Assembly: GCA_902611815.1 (NCBI GenBank)
Contig: CACMAZ010000011.1
Span: 1-40,814 of the forward strand
Origin: an uncultured Pelagibacteraceae bacterium
GTDB taxonomy: Bacteria > Pseudomonadota > Alphaproteobacteria > Pelagibacterales > Pelagibacteraceae
DNA length: 40,814 nucleotides
Reading direction: 5' to 3'
Part shown: one piece after another, positions 33,114-40,814 of the stretch
Layout: every line of letters starts with the position of its first letter
Position numbering within the stretch: the first letter of the stretch is position 1
Notes under the pieces: generated by a model
Told to the model about the DNA's origin: nothing
The model's database searches: none
What the model saw: only the letters and a program-made list of their open reading frames with translations
Program-made: the position numbers and the translations under genes

Positions 33114-34114
33114 TATTTATTAACATTAATAATGTATCTTCCAGAAGTTTTGCCTTCAAGCATTTTTGAATATTCAACTAAAAGTTGTTCGAGACTTATC
33201 TCTTTAATTGACTTGTCAAGTAAATCAAAGTCTACAAGTTTCGAAACTTCATCCCACAAAAATTCTCTTCGCTTTATAGATACACTTACAGAGTCGATGC
33301 CCCAAAGTTTTACACCTCTTATGATAAAAGGCATTACAGTAGTATTTAATTTTATACTTGATGCATTTCCACACGCAGCAACTATTCCATTAGGCTTAAC
33401 ATGGGATAGAATGTTAGCTAAAATATTTCCACCAACTGTATCAACTGCACCATCGTACAATCCTTTATCCAATGGTCTAGCCTCTTTATCTAAATCACCT
33501 GATTTTATTATAGTTTTTGCACCTAGTGATTTAAGATATTCTTCATTTGGCTTAGTTGTTGCGGCTGTTACATTGCAACCCATTTTACTTAATATCATAA
33601 CGGCAATACTACCAACTCCACCAGAGGCTCCAGTAACAATTACATCATTTACTTTTTCTCCAAGTAACAAAACCTCTCTAGTTTGTTTAGTCGTAAAAGC
33701 ACATTGGATTGCTGTCATACCAGCAGTGCCTAACATCATTGCTTGTCTAGATGTAATTCCTTTAGGTTTTTTTACCAAAAAATTTGAATTTACTTTTGCA
33801 AATTGAGAATATCCACCAAAGTAAATTTCACCAACTCTCCAGCCGGTCTGGATTATTTCATCACCCTCTTTAAATTTTTCACTTTTACTTTCAACTACTG
33901 TACCTGAAAAATCGATACCTGGAATATGTGGAAATTCTTTAACTAATCTTGCACCATTTTTTAAAATTAAAGCATCTTTAAAATTTAAAGTGGAGTAGTC
34001 AACTTTAACTAAAACATCACCATGTTTTAAAAATGATTTTTCTATAGTTTTAATTTCTCTTGAAAACTTTTCACCCTCTTGATTAATGATTAATGCTTTA
34101 AAATTATCAGACAT
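33113..34114 (-). CDS. acuI: Acryloyl-CoA reductase AcuI / YhdH-family oxidoreductase
   Basis: Zinc-free medium-chain dehydrogenase/reductase (333 aa) of the YhdH/AcuI group. The N-terminal DYSTLNFKDALIL and HIPGIDFSGTVVES, the NADPH-binding VTGASGGVGSIAVMIL near residue 150, and the specific GIDSVSVSIKRREFLWDEVSKL near residue 275 (in segments) match AcuI. It reduces acryloyl-CoA to propionyl-CoA with NADPH, detoxifying acrylate from DMSP breakdown. No DMSP demethylase or lyase gene is in the window. A more general quinone-oxidoreductase role is the alternative. Confidence 0.85.
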   Translation of the reverse strand: MSDNFKALIINQEGEKFSREIKTIEKSFLKHGDVLVKVDYSTLNFKDALILKNGARLVKEFPHIPGIDFSGTVVESKSEKFKEGDEIIQTGWRVGEIYFGGYSQFAKVNSNFLVKKPKGITSRQAMMLGTAGMTAIQCAFTTKQTREVLLLGEKVNDVIVTGASGGVGSIAVMILSKMGCNVTAATTKPNEEYLKSLGAKTIIKSGDLDKEARPLDKGLYDGAVDTVGGNILANILSHVKPNGIVAACGNASSIKLNTTVMPFIIRGVKLWGIDSVSVSIKRREFLWDEVSKLVDFDLLDKSIKEISLEQLLVEYSKMLEGKTSGRYIINVNK

Positions 34115-34133
34115 TACTTTTTTTTTAAATTTA

Positions 34134-34745
34134 CTAGATTTTGCTACTAATAAATCTTAGATATCTATTTTGACAAGCTAGGTCGTCTTTAAATTTACCT
34201 AAATAATAATTGGTTATAGTTGTAGCTTGTTCTTTTTTAATCCCTCTAGTTGTCATACATTGGTGAGTTGCATTTATTGTTACGGCTACTCCTTTAGCTT
34301 GTAAAGAGTCCATCAAGGTTGTTGCAATTTGTTTTGTTAATCTCTCTTGAGTTTGCATTCTTCTTGAAAAAACTTCTACAACTCTGGCAAGTTTACTTAA
34401 ACCTACAACTCTTTCATTTGGCATATAAGCTACGTGTGCAATTCCTAAAATCGGTGCCATGTGATGTTCGCAATGACTCTGAACTGATATATTTTTTTGT
34501 ATTACCATATCGTTGTATCCCTCTACATCGCCAAAAGTTTTGCTTAGTATTTTATTAGGGTCTTCCTGGTAACCTTTAAAATATTCTCTATATGCTTTTA
34601 AAACTCTCTTAGGTGTTTCTAATAATCCTTCTCTGCTTGGATCTTCTCCTATCCATTTTAATATTTTAATATAAGCTTCTTCAGCTTCTTTATCTGATAC
34701 TTCGTTATTTTTTATTAGCTTATTTTGTTCTTTAACTAATTTCAT
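34134..34745 (-). CDS. folE: GTP cyclohydrolase I
   Basis: Converts GTP to 7,8-dihydroneopterin triphosphate, the first step of folate synthesis (203 aa). The zinc and catalytic segment SVQSHCEHHMAPILGIAHVAY is near residues 94-114 (only key residues: Cys and His of the CEHH motif). It is followed by RVVGLSKLARVVEVF-type and MQTQERLTKQIA blocks, and the second zinc Cys in THQCMTTRG. Length is normal. It is the upstream gene of the folE-acuI-lysR strand and divergent from hisI. The pabABC-like genes elsewhere in the window serve the other branch of folate synthesis. Confidence 0.96.
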   Translation of the reverse strand: MKLVKEQNKLIKNNEVSDKEAEEAYIKILKWIGEDPSREGLLETPKRVLKAYREYFKGYQEDPNKILSKTFGDVEGYNDMVIQKNISVQSHCEHHMAPILGIAHVAYMPNERVVGLSKLARVVEVFSRRMQTQERLTKQIATTLMDSLQAKGVAVTINATHQCMTTRGIKKEQATTITNYYLGKFKDDLACQNRYLRFISSKI

Positions 34746-34822
34746 CGCGACAGTTATATATATAATTTAACCTTTTTAAAATATTTATTATAATCTTTTA
34801 TGTGCTAAATACTTCTAAAAAT

Positions 34823-35290
34823 ATGTTTAAAAAAAGAGAAAATGTCACAGATATTGAAGAGGGAAATTTATTATCCCCTAAATTTGACAATGATGGATTA
34901 ATTCCAGTCATCACTACATGTTCAAAGACAAAAGAAATATTAATGCATGGTTATATGAATGTGGAAGCTTTAAAAAAAACAATTGAGACTAAAGAAGCTC
35001 ATTACTGGAGTCGATCAAGAAATCAAATCTGGCACAAAGGTAAAACAAGTGGTTTTGTGCAAAAGGTTATAGAAGTTAGAATTGATGATGATCAAGATGC
35101 TGTATGGTTAACAGTAGACATTGGCTCAGGTTCTAGTTGCCATGTTGGATATAGATCTTGTTTTTATAGATCAGTTCCTCTTGGAAAAATTGACAATGCG
35201 AGAGAAATAAAGATGAAATTTGAAGAAAAAGAAAAGAAGTTTGACCCTGAAGTTGTTTATAAAGGTCAACCAAATCCAACTAAAATATAA
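34823..35290 (+). CDS. hisI: Phosphoribosyl-AMP cyclohydrolase HisI
   Basis: Third enzyme of histidine synthesis, hydrolysing PR-AMP. The monofunctional form (155 aa) lacks the HisE domain. Family marks are HGYMNVEALKKTIETKEAHYW, SRSRNQIWHKGKTSG, the metal-binding DIGSGSSCHVGYRSCFYR with its two Cys, and the earlier Asp residues of VEVRID-like EVRIDDDQDA. The frame opens with GTG at 34802, but the ATG at 34823 (MFKKREN) is the more natural start. No other his gene is adjacent. The stop overlaps the next ATG by 1 nt (TAATG). Confidence 0.95.
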   Translation: MFKKRENVTDIEEGNLLSPKFDNDGLIPVITTCSKTKEILMHGYMNVEALKKTIETKEAHYWSRSRNQIWHKGKTSGFVQKVIEVRIDDDQDAVWLTVDIGSGSSCHVGYRSCFYRSVPLGKIDNAREIKMKFEEKEKKFDPEVVYKGQPNPTKI

Positions 35291-35910
35291 TGTCAAAAAA
35301 AATTAATATAATAAGTCCTTTTGGTCCTAAATTAGCAAAAATAAAACTTAGTAAAAAAGTTGTAAACGATATTAATCAAGAGGTTGAAAGAATCATATTA
35401 AACGAAAAAAAATCTAAAAAAAAAGATTATTCTAAAAAATTAGTTGGTGAAGTATATCAAGAGATTGAGCTTTCCAAAAATTTTATTAATAAAAAACTTA
35501 AAAAGTTTATTCAGGAAAAAGTAAAAAATTATTTGAAAAGTACAATTAATAAATCAACCAATAAAATAAATATTAAAAATTTTTGGGTGGTAAGACAATT
35601 TAAAAATGAATACAATCCAGTTCATTACCATGATGGAAATATATCTGGTGTAGGATATCTAAAAATACCCAAAAACTTAAATTTTAGTAAAAAGAAAAAA
35701 AAAACTAATGGAACTATAGATTTTATAAATGGTTCTAGGATGTTTTTAAATAAAAGTATTTATAATCATGTGCCAAAGGTTGGTGATTTAATATTATTTC
35801 CAAACTACCTTATGCATACTGCATATCCTTTTGTCGTTGATGGCGAGAGAAGATCATTCTCTTTTAATATTGAATTAGATAAAAAAGTTGCTGACGTTTT
35901 TCATGACTAA
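35290..35910 (+). CDS. 2OG-Fe(II) oxygenase-like protein
   Basis: A 206-aa protein resembling the 2OG-FeII_Oxy_5 type. After a Lys-rich helical N-terminal half, the double-stranded beta-helix shows YNPVHYHDGNISGVGYLKIP (metal His and Asp of the HxD-type motif), GTIDFINGS, then VGDLILFPNYLMHTAYPF (distal His) and GERRSFSFNIE (Arg for 2-oxoglutarate). The set of metal and co-substrate residues looks complete, so hydroxylase activity is plausible, substrate unknown. It lies between hisI and a DUF2237 gene with overlapping ends. Confidence 0.75.
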   Translation: MSKKINIISPFGPKLAKIKLSKKVVNDINQEVERIILNEKKSKKKDYSKKLVGEVYQEIELSKNFINKKLKKFIQEKVKNYLKSTINKSTNKINIKNFWVVRQFKNEYNPVHYHDGNISGVGYLKIPKNLNFSKKKKKTNGTIDFINGSRMFLNKSIYNHVPKVGDLILFPNYLMHTAYPFVVDGERRSFSFNIELDKKVADVFHD

Positions 35911-36277
35911 AAAACAAAAAAACGTATTAGGTGAAGATCTTGAATTATGTTCTTCGGACCCATTAACTGGATGGTATAGAGATGGATGTTGTAATACAGA
36001 TGAAAATGATAAAGGTGTTCATACAGTTTGTGCAAAAGTCTCTAATGAATTTTTACATTGGTGCAAAGAGGCTGGTAATGATTTAATAACACCTCATCCA
36101 GAATTTGGATTTCCTGGTTTAAAGGAAGGTGATTGTTGGTGTGTTTGTGCAAGTTGGTACGCTAGAGCGATTGATGCAAATAAAGGATGTCCTATTTTTT
36201 TAAAAAGAACTCACGAAAATACTTTGAAACTTATTCCGATTGAAACTTTAAAGAAATACGCAATAGACTTATCTTAA
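35903..36277 (+). CDS. DUF2237 family protein
   Basis: A 124-aa protein that follows the DUF2237 pattern along its full length: NVLGEDLELCSSDPLTGWYRDG in segments, CCNTDENDKGVHTVCA, GNDLITPHPEFGFPGLKEGD and CWCVCASWYARA. Seven Cys are present (residues 17 and 28-29 among them), several of them family-conserved, suggesting metal binding or redox chemistry. The function of the family is not established. The ATG at 35903 overlaps the previous stop by 8 nt; a longer in-frame start at 35888 lacks support. It ends 1 bp before the convergent ETF-QO stop. Confidence 0.9.
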   Translation: MTKKQKNVLGEDLELCSSDPLTGWYRDGCCNTDENDKGVHTVCAKVSNEFLHWCKEAGNDLITPHPEFGFPGLKEGDCWCVCASWYARAIDANKGCPIFLKRTHENTLKLIPIETLKKYAIDLS

Positions 36278-36278
36278 A

Positions 36279-37898
36279 TTACATATTCCCGTATCTTGGA
36301 CCACCACTTCCTTCAGGTGTTACCCAAGTAATATTTTGGGATGGTTCTTTGATATCACATGTCTTGCAATGGATGCAATTCTGAGCATTTATTACAAATT
36401 TTGGTGAACCGTTTTCATTTTGAACTTCGTAAACACCTGCTGGACAATATCTTTGTGCAGGTTCATCATATTTTTCCAAAGTATATTTTATTGGTAAATC
36501 TTTATCTTTTAGCTGGAGATGGACTGGCTGATTGTCCTCGTGATTTGTTCCAGTTAAATATACAGAGCTTGTTTTGTCAAAAGTTAAGATATTATCTGGT
36601 TTTGGGTACTCTATAACTGGCATTTTATTTGCTGGTTTTAAAGTCTCATGATCTGCATGCTTATGTTTCAATGTGAAGGGTAGCTTTCCTCTAAATAATA
36701 TTTGGTCAATTCCGGTAAAAATAATGCCTAAGATTAAACCCCAGCTGAAGCTCGGTTTAACATTTCTTGCAGCATGTAATTCTTCATAAGCCCAGCTTTT
36801 TTTAAATTTTTCCTCATAAATTGATAAATCTTTTTTATCTTTTAGATGCTCAACTATTGTTTCTGCTGCTATTAAACCGCTTTTCATTGCTGTGTGTGAA
36901 CCCTTTATTTTAGGCATATTTAAAGTGCCAGCATCACATCCAATTAATAAAGCACCAGGCATATACATTTTGGGTAAACTTTGGATACCTCCTTCAATTA
37001 AAGCTCTTGCACCGTATGAAATTCTTTTACCTCCATTAAGCATTTTTGAAATTGCAGGATGTGTTTTAAATCTTTGAAATTCATCAAAAGGAGACATGTG
37101 AGGATTTTGATAATCTAAACCAATTACATATCCTAAATAAACTTCTTTGTTTTCAGCATGATAAACGAAACTTCCACCGTATGTATTATTGTCTAATGGC
37201 CAACCTGCAGTGTGCATGACTAAACCTTCTTCATGATTTTTTTCATCTACTTTCCAAATTTCTTTAAAACCAATACCGTACTGCTGTGGATTTTTTCCTT
37301 TGCTTAAATCAAATTTTTTGATTAAATTTTTTCCTAAGTGTCCTCTACAGCCTTCGGCAAATACAGTTACTTTTGCATGAAGCTCCATTCCAGGCTCGTA
37401 GCTATCTTTTTTTTCTCCGTTTTTATCTAAACCCATATCTTGAGTGACAACACCTTTTACAGATCCATCCTCATGATACAAAATATCAGAGGCTGGAAAG
37501 CCCGGGAATATTTCTACACCTAATGCCTCTGCTTGTTCAGCTAACCATCTACATAAATTTGCAAGGCTAATAATATAATTTTTATGATTTTGTTGAACTT
37601 TTGGTAACAACCATGTTGGCCAACTTATTGATTTTGTTTTTCCAAGAAATAAAAATTTTTCTTTTGTAACTTTTGTTTTTATTGGTGAATTTAATTCTTT
37701 CCAGTTAGGTATTAATTCATCCAAAGCTCTCGTTTCAAAAACATTTCCTGATAAAATATGGGAACCAATTTCTGCTCCCTTTTCTAAAACACAAACATTA
37801 ATTTCAGAATTTAATTGTTTTAGTTTTATTGCTGTTGCTAGTCCTGATGGTCCTCCACCAACAATAACAACATCATATTCCATAACTTCTCTAGTCAT
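36279..37898 (-). CDS. etfD: Electron transfer flavoprotein-ubiquinone oxidoreductase
   Basis: Membrane-associated ETF-QO (539 aa) that moves electrons from reduced ETF to ubiquinone. The FAD motif VVIVGGGPSGLATAIKL begins near residue 10. The ubiquinone/FAD-binding middle has HTAGWPLDNNTYGGSF and LIGCDAGTLNMPKIKGSH, and a C-terminal ferredoxin-like domain has the [4Fe-4S] ligands in RYCPAGVYEV and NCIHCKTCDIKEP. The ending GGPRYGNM is typical. It is 3 nt after etfA on the same strand, completing an etfB-etfA-etfQO set fed by the upstream dehydrogenase. Confidence 0.97.
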   Translation of the reverse strand: MTREVMEYDVVIVGGGPSGLATAIKLKQLNSEINVCVLEKGAEIGSHILSGNVFETRALDELIPNWKELNSPIKTKVTKEKFLFLGKTKSISWPTWLLPKVQQNHKNYIISLANLCRWLAEQAEALGVEIFPGFPASDILYHEDGSVKGVVTQDMGLDKNGEKKDSYEPGMELHAKVTVFAEGCRGHLGKNLIKKFDLSKGKNPQQYGIGFKEIWKVDEKNHEEGLVMHTAGWPLDNNTYGGSFVYHAENKEVYLGYVIGLDYQNPHMSPFDEFQRFKTHPAISKMLNGGKRISYGARALIEGGIQSLPKMYMPGALLIGCDAGTLNMPKIKGSHTAMKSGLIAAETIVEHLKDKKDLSIYEEKFKKSWAYEELHAARNVKPSFSWGLILGIIFTGIDQILFRGKLPFTLKHKHADHETLKPANKMPVIEYPKPDNILTFDKTSSVYLTGTNHEDNQPVHLQLKDKDLPIKYTLEKYDEPAQRYCPAGVYEVQNENGSPKFVINAQNCIHCKTCDIKEPSQNITWVTPEGSGGPRYGNM

Positions 37899-37901
37899 GA
37901 A

Positions 37902-38855
37902 TTACTTTTGAATACTATTGAGTTTATTTAATTCTTCTAAAAATTGAGGTAGTGCTTCAAATAAATCTGCTTCTAATCCATAATCTGCAACACTAAAAAT
38001 TGGAGCTTCTCCATCTTTGTTGATTGCAACGATTACTTTACTCTCTTTCATTCCAGCTAAGTGTTGGATTGCGCCGGATATTCCAACTGCAATGTACAAA
38101 TCGGGCACAACAACTTTGCCAGTTTGGCCTACTTGATGATCGTTAGTAATATAACCTGCATCTACAGCTGCTCTTGAAGCTCCTATCGCTGCATTAAGTT
38201 TGTCTGCGATAGCAGTAATTAATTTAAAATTATCTGAATTTTGCATTCCTCTTCCACCAGAAATAACAACTCTTGCAGTACCTAGCTCTGGTCTATCAGA
38301 TTTTATTTCTTCTCTCTTAACAAATTTTGAACTCTCGAACTTATCTCCTGGCTCAGATTTAACTATCTCTGCTGATCCTCCAGTTGAAGGGGCTGGATCA
38401 AAAGATGTTGGTCTAATAGTTACACATTTTTTTTTATCAGTACTTTTGACAGTTGCAAATGCATTACCAGCATAAATTGGTCTTAAAAAAGTATCCTCAG
38501 AAATTACATTAACTATATCGCTAACTTGTGACGTATCTAGTAATGCTGCTACTCTAGGCATTAAGTTTTTTCCGAATGTATTTGCTGAACAAACAATGTG
38601 TGAATAATTATCTACATGCTTTAAAATCGTAGATGTGTAATTTTCAGCAGTAAAATTATCAAATATATCATTATCAACATGGATCACTTTTTTGACTAAT
38701 GGTATTTCGCTTGCAGCTTTTGCAACACTATCTGATTTGTTACCAAGAACCAGAACATGTAAATCTTCATTAATTTTTGATGCAGCAGTTGCTGCATTAA
38801 AAGTAAATGGTCTAAGATCTGTGTTATTATGTTCCGCTATTAATAAAACTGACAT
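37902..38855 (-). CDS. etfA: Electron transfer flavoprotein alpha subunit
   Basis: FAD-binding subunit of ETF (317 aa). The N-terminal [17 protein letters not shown] opens the ETF domain. The C-terminal FAD domain is unmistakable: [51 protein letters not shown] and [17 protein letters not shown]. It accepts electrons from acyl-CoA and methylglycine dehydrogenases. The ATG overlaps the etfB stop by 1 nt. Confidence 0.98.
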   Translation of the reverse strand: MSVLLIAEHNNTDLRPFTFNAATAASKINEDLHVLVLGNKSDSVAKAASEIPLVKKVIHVDNDIFDNFTAENYTSTILKHVDNYSHIVCSANTFGKNLMPRVAALLDTSQVSDIVNVISEDTFLRPIYAGNAFATVKSTDKKKCVTIRPTSFDPAPSTGGSAEIVKSEPGDKFESSKFVKREEIKSDRPELGTARVVISGGRGMQNSDNFKLITAIADKLNAAIGASRAAVDAGYITNDHQVGQTGKVVVPDLYIAVGISGAIQHLAGMKESKVIVAINKDGEAPIFSVADYGLEADLFEALPQFLEELNKLNSIQK

Positions 38856-39604
38856 TATATTACTTTAGCCTCATTTTTTAATTTTTGAACCAATTCTGAT
38901 ACACTTGCGACTTTTATACCAGCTTTTCTTTTTGGCGGTTCTTCTACTTTAATTTGCTCGATTCTCGCTTTAGTATCAACCCCTAAATCGGATGCATTTA
39001 ACTGTTCTAAAGGTTTTTTCTTTGCCTTCATAATATTTGGTAAAGATGCGTATCTAGGTTCATTAAGTCTTAGATCACAAGTTACAATCGCAGGTATGTT
39101 TACTTCGATCGTTTCTAAGCCCTCATCAATTTCTCTAGTAACCTCTAAAGATTTTTCCTTAACCTCAATTTTTGAAGCAAAAGTTGCTTGGGGCCAATTT
39201 AATATAGCAGCTAACATTTGACCTGTCTGATTGCAATCATCATCAATTGCTTGTTTGCCCATAAAAACTAAATCTGGATTTTCTTTTTCGACTATCTTTT
39301 TTAATATTTTAGAAACAGCTAATGGTTCAACTATTCCATCAACTTTAACATGAATTCCTCTGTCTGCTCCTACAGCAAGAGCTTTTCTTACTGTTTCTTG
39401 CGCTTTATCATCTCCGATTGTAATAGCTACAACCTCTTTAGCTTTACCTGATTCTTTTATCTTTACCGCTTCTTCAATTGCATTATCATCTGGTGGATTA
39501 GTAGACATCTTGACATTGTCAGTAACAACACCAGTTCCATCATCCTTTACTCTGACTTGGACATTGTAATCAATTACTCTTTTTACGGCTACTAATATTT
39601 TCAT
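38855..39604 (-). CDS. etfB: Electron transfer flavoprotein beta subunit
   Basis: AMP-binding subunit of ETF (249 aa). [20 protein letters not shown] at the N-terminus, the [11 protein letters not shown] region, [20 protein letters not shown] near residue 115 and the recognition-loop [17 protein letters not shown] near residue 190 are canonical. It forms the ETF heterodimer with EtfA. The start overlaps the stop of the upstream dehydrogenase gene by 1 nt, tying ETF production to that enzyme. Confidence 0.98.
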   Translation of the reverse strand: MKILVAVKRVIDYNVQVRVKDDGTGVVTDNVKMSTNPPDDNAIEEAVKIKESGKAKEVVAITIGDDKAQETVRKALAVGADRGIHVKVDGIVEPLAVSKILKKIVEKENPDLVFMGKQAIDDDCNQTGQMLAAILNWPQATFASKIEVKEKSLEVTREIDEGLETIEVNIPAIVTCDLRLNEPRYASLPNIMKAKKKPLEQLNASDLGVDTKARIEQIKVEEPPKRKAGIKVASVSELVQKLKNEAKVI

Positions 39605-40814
39605 TATGCTCTCAATAATTTATTTTCTGGATCATAAGGACTTTCATCCAGAATAGTTGCATCATATTTCTCACCTAAAATTTCAACTTTTAATTTCTGT
39701 CCTACATTACCAAGCTCTGGTTTAACCATGCCTAGTGCAATCGATTTACCTAATCTAAAACCATAATCACCACCTGTTGCTCTTCCGATAACACTTCCAT
39801 TTTCATAAATAGGATTGTTTCCAAGAACATCTGCATCTTTTGGATTGTGAATTTCTAAAGTTACTAATTTATTATTAAATCCTTTTTCTCTCCACTTGTT
39901 TAAAGCTTCTAAACCTATAAAGCTTCCTTTATTTGGATGAATGAATCTATCTAAACCACTTTCATATGGTGAATATTCGATAGATAATTCTGTACCTACC
40001 AGTTTGTATGATTTTTCAACTCTTAAACTATTCATGGCTCTAATACCAAAAGGTTTAATACCTAAGTCTTTCCCTGCTTCCATTAATTTATCAAAAATGT
40101 GATTTTGATATTCAATTGGATGATGAAGTTCCCATCCAAGCTCTCCGACGAAATTCACCCTCATTGCATTCACAGGTGCGTAACCTACATCAACCATTTT
40201 AGAGCTTAACCATTTAAAGTTTTCGTTTGAAAAATCATCTTTTGAAACTTTTTGCATTAACTCTCTAGCTTTTGGTCCTGCAACTACAAGAACACCATTG
40301 CTATTTGTTAAATTTTCAAATTGAACAGATCCATCATTTGGCATCCATTTTAAAATCCAATCGTGGTCTAATCTTTGAAAAGCACCAGCAGAAACAAGAT
40401 AAAAACTCGTTTCAGATTCTCTCATTATTGTAAATTCTGAGTGAACTCCACCTTTTGTATTTAGTGCGTGGCAAAGGTTAATTCTTCCAATTTTTTTTGG
40501 TAATTTATTTGCTACAAGCTTATCTAAAAACGCCTCAGCACCAGGTCCTTTTATTCTACATTTTGCAAAAGCCGTCATATCTAGCAGACCAACATTTTCT
40601 CTTACATTTTTGCACTCTTTTTCTATAGCGCTAAACCATTTAGATCTTCTAAATGACCAATCATCTTTTTGTTCCATTCCATCTGTTGCAAAGAAATTAG
40701 GTCTTTCCCATCCAAATTTTTGACCAAATACTGCACCTAAATTTTTCATTCTGTCATAACATGGGGCAGTTCTTAAAGGTCTTGCTGCAGGCCTTTCTTC
40801 ATCTGGAAAGTGAT
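39604..40814 (-). CDS. Dimethylglycine/sarcosine dehydrogenase family protein, C-terminal part
   Basis: The reading frame stays open past the window edge; residues [15 protein letters not shown] and YDR precede the internal Met at 40749, so that Met is not the start. The visible 400 or so residues are the linker plus the GcvT-like tetrahydrofolate-binding and C-terminal barrel domains: [38 protein letters not shown] in segments, [45 protein letters not shown]. The missing N-terminus should be the FAD oxidoreductase domain. It likely demethylates dimethylglycine or sarcosine, passing electrons to the ETF genes directly downstream and the C1 unit to folate. The exact substrate is unresolved. 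Confidence 0.88.
   Translation of the reverse strand, partial: HFPDEERPAARPLRTAPCYDRMKNLGAVFGQKFGWERPNFFATDGMEQKDDWSFRRSKWFSAIEKECKNVRENVGLLDMTAFAKCRIKGPGAEAFLDKLVANKLPKKIGRINLCHALNTKGGVHSEFTIMRESETSFYLVSAGAFQRLDHDWILKWMPNDGSVQFENLTNSNGVLVVAGPKARELMQKVSKDDFSNENFKWLSSKMVDVGYAPVNAMRVNFVGELGWELHHPIEYQNHIFDKLMEAGKDLGIKPFGIRAMNSLRVEKSYKLVGTELSIEYSPYESGLDRFIHPNKGSFIGLEALNKWREKGFNNKLVTLEIHNPKDADVLGNNPIYENGSVIGRATGGDYGFRLGKSIALGMVKPELGNVGQKLKVEILGEKYDATILDESPYDPENKLLRA

Noticed and set aside
33132..33806. A 224-codon plus-strand open frame antisense to acuI
   Set aside because: It is a mirror of the acuI coding frame, lacks a ribosome binding site, and its protein has no family pattern, while acuI is clearly recognisable.
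1..40814. Search for tRNA, rRNA, CRISPR arrays, insertion sequences or phage genes
   Set aside because: No cloverleaf-like sequences, no spaced identical repeats, and no transposase, integrase or structural phage proteins were recognised.

Overview
The window looks like a chromosome segment from a SAR11-clade alphaproteobacterium (Candidatus Pelagibacter or a close relative). The evidence is the very AT-rich DNA, Lys/Asn/Ile-rich proteins, very short or overlapping gene junctions, and a gene set typical of streamlined marine heterotrophs: AprBA with a membrane anchor, a TPP riboswitch on a sodium:solute symporter, a DMGDH/ETF module, Amt, a ferric-iron ABC transporter and AcuI. This assignment rests on recalled family knowledge, not on a search. 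I saw no rRNA or tRNA gene, insertion sequence, phage gene or CRISPR array.

Layout. 1-129 is the 3' end of an unidentified plus-strand gene. 122-8294 is a sulfur island: xsc, divergent suyAB, a TauE/SafE sulfite exporter, a small membrane ORF, an unknown 116-aa protein, and aprM-aprB-aprA. Together these would desulfonate C2/C3 organosulfonates to sulfite, then export the sulfite or oxidise it to APS. 8388-13635 is a tightly overlapped minus-strand operon: metC, an MFS transporter, pabB, pabA, pabC and a HIT protein. 13711-20532 is a mixed housekeeping block: a 27-aa very basic peptide, a membrane protein, mnmA, a DUF3553 protein, cysQ, a frameshifted small membrane ORF, recX, an ABA4-like protein, an HCCA-isomerase-like protein, a rhodanese, a glycosyltransferase-like protein, cutA and a peroxiredoxin. 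20531-25090 is on the minus strand: amt with a strong terminator, an HU protein, rseP, and a thiV-like symporter under a TPP riboswitch. 25129-28152 is isocitrate lyase plus a divergent ScfR/RamB-like regulator, with a dense TTTACAAA operator array and a short leader ORF between them. 28131-32191 is a Fur-box-controlled Fe(III) ABC transporter operon containing an unannotated 56-aa Cys protein and an intercistronic RNA hairpin. 32223-36277 holds a LysR regulator, acuI, folE, hisI, a 2OG-Fe(II) oxygenase-like protein and a DUF2237 protein. 36279-40814 is an electron-transfer operon, a dimethylglycine/sarcosine-dehydrogenase-type protein (5' end outside the window) followed by etfB, etfA and ETF-ubiquinone oxidoreductase.

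How it fits together. The segment is mainly about scavenging reduced organic C, N and S compounds: sulfonates to sulfite, acetyl phosphate and pyruvate; methylated glycines to C1 units and ubiquinol; acrylate-type C3 units through AcuI; the glyoxylate shunt through AceA. It also takes up iron, ammonium and a thiamin precursor. Regulation appears to rest on compact cis elements: a riboswitch, Fur-like boxes and a palindromic operator.

Best leads for new biology are the sulfite/APS island with its two unknown small proteins, the 56-aa CxxCxxxC protein in the iron operon, the 27-aa basic peptide with a full promoter and ribosome binding site, and the symmetric operator array between aceA and its likely regulator.
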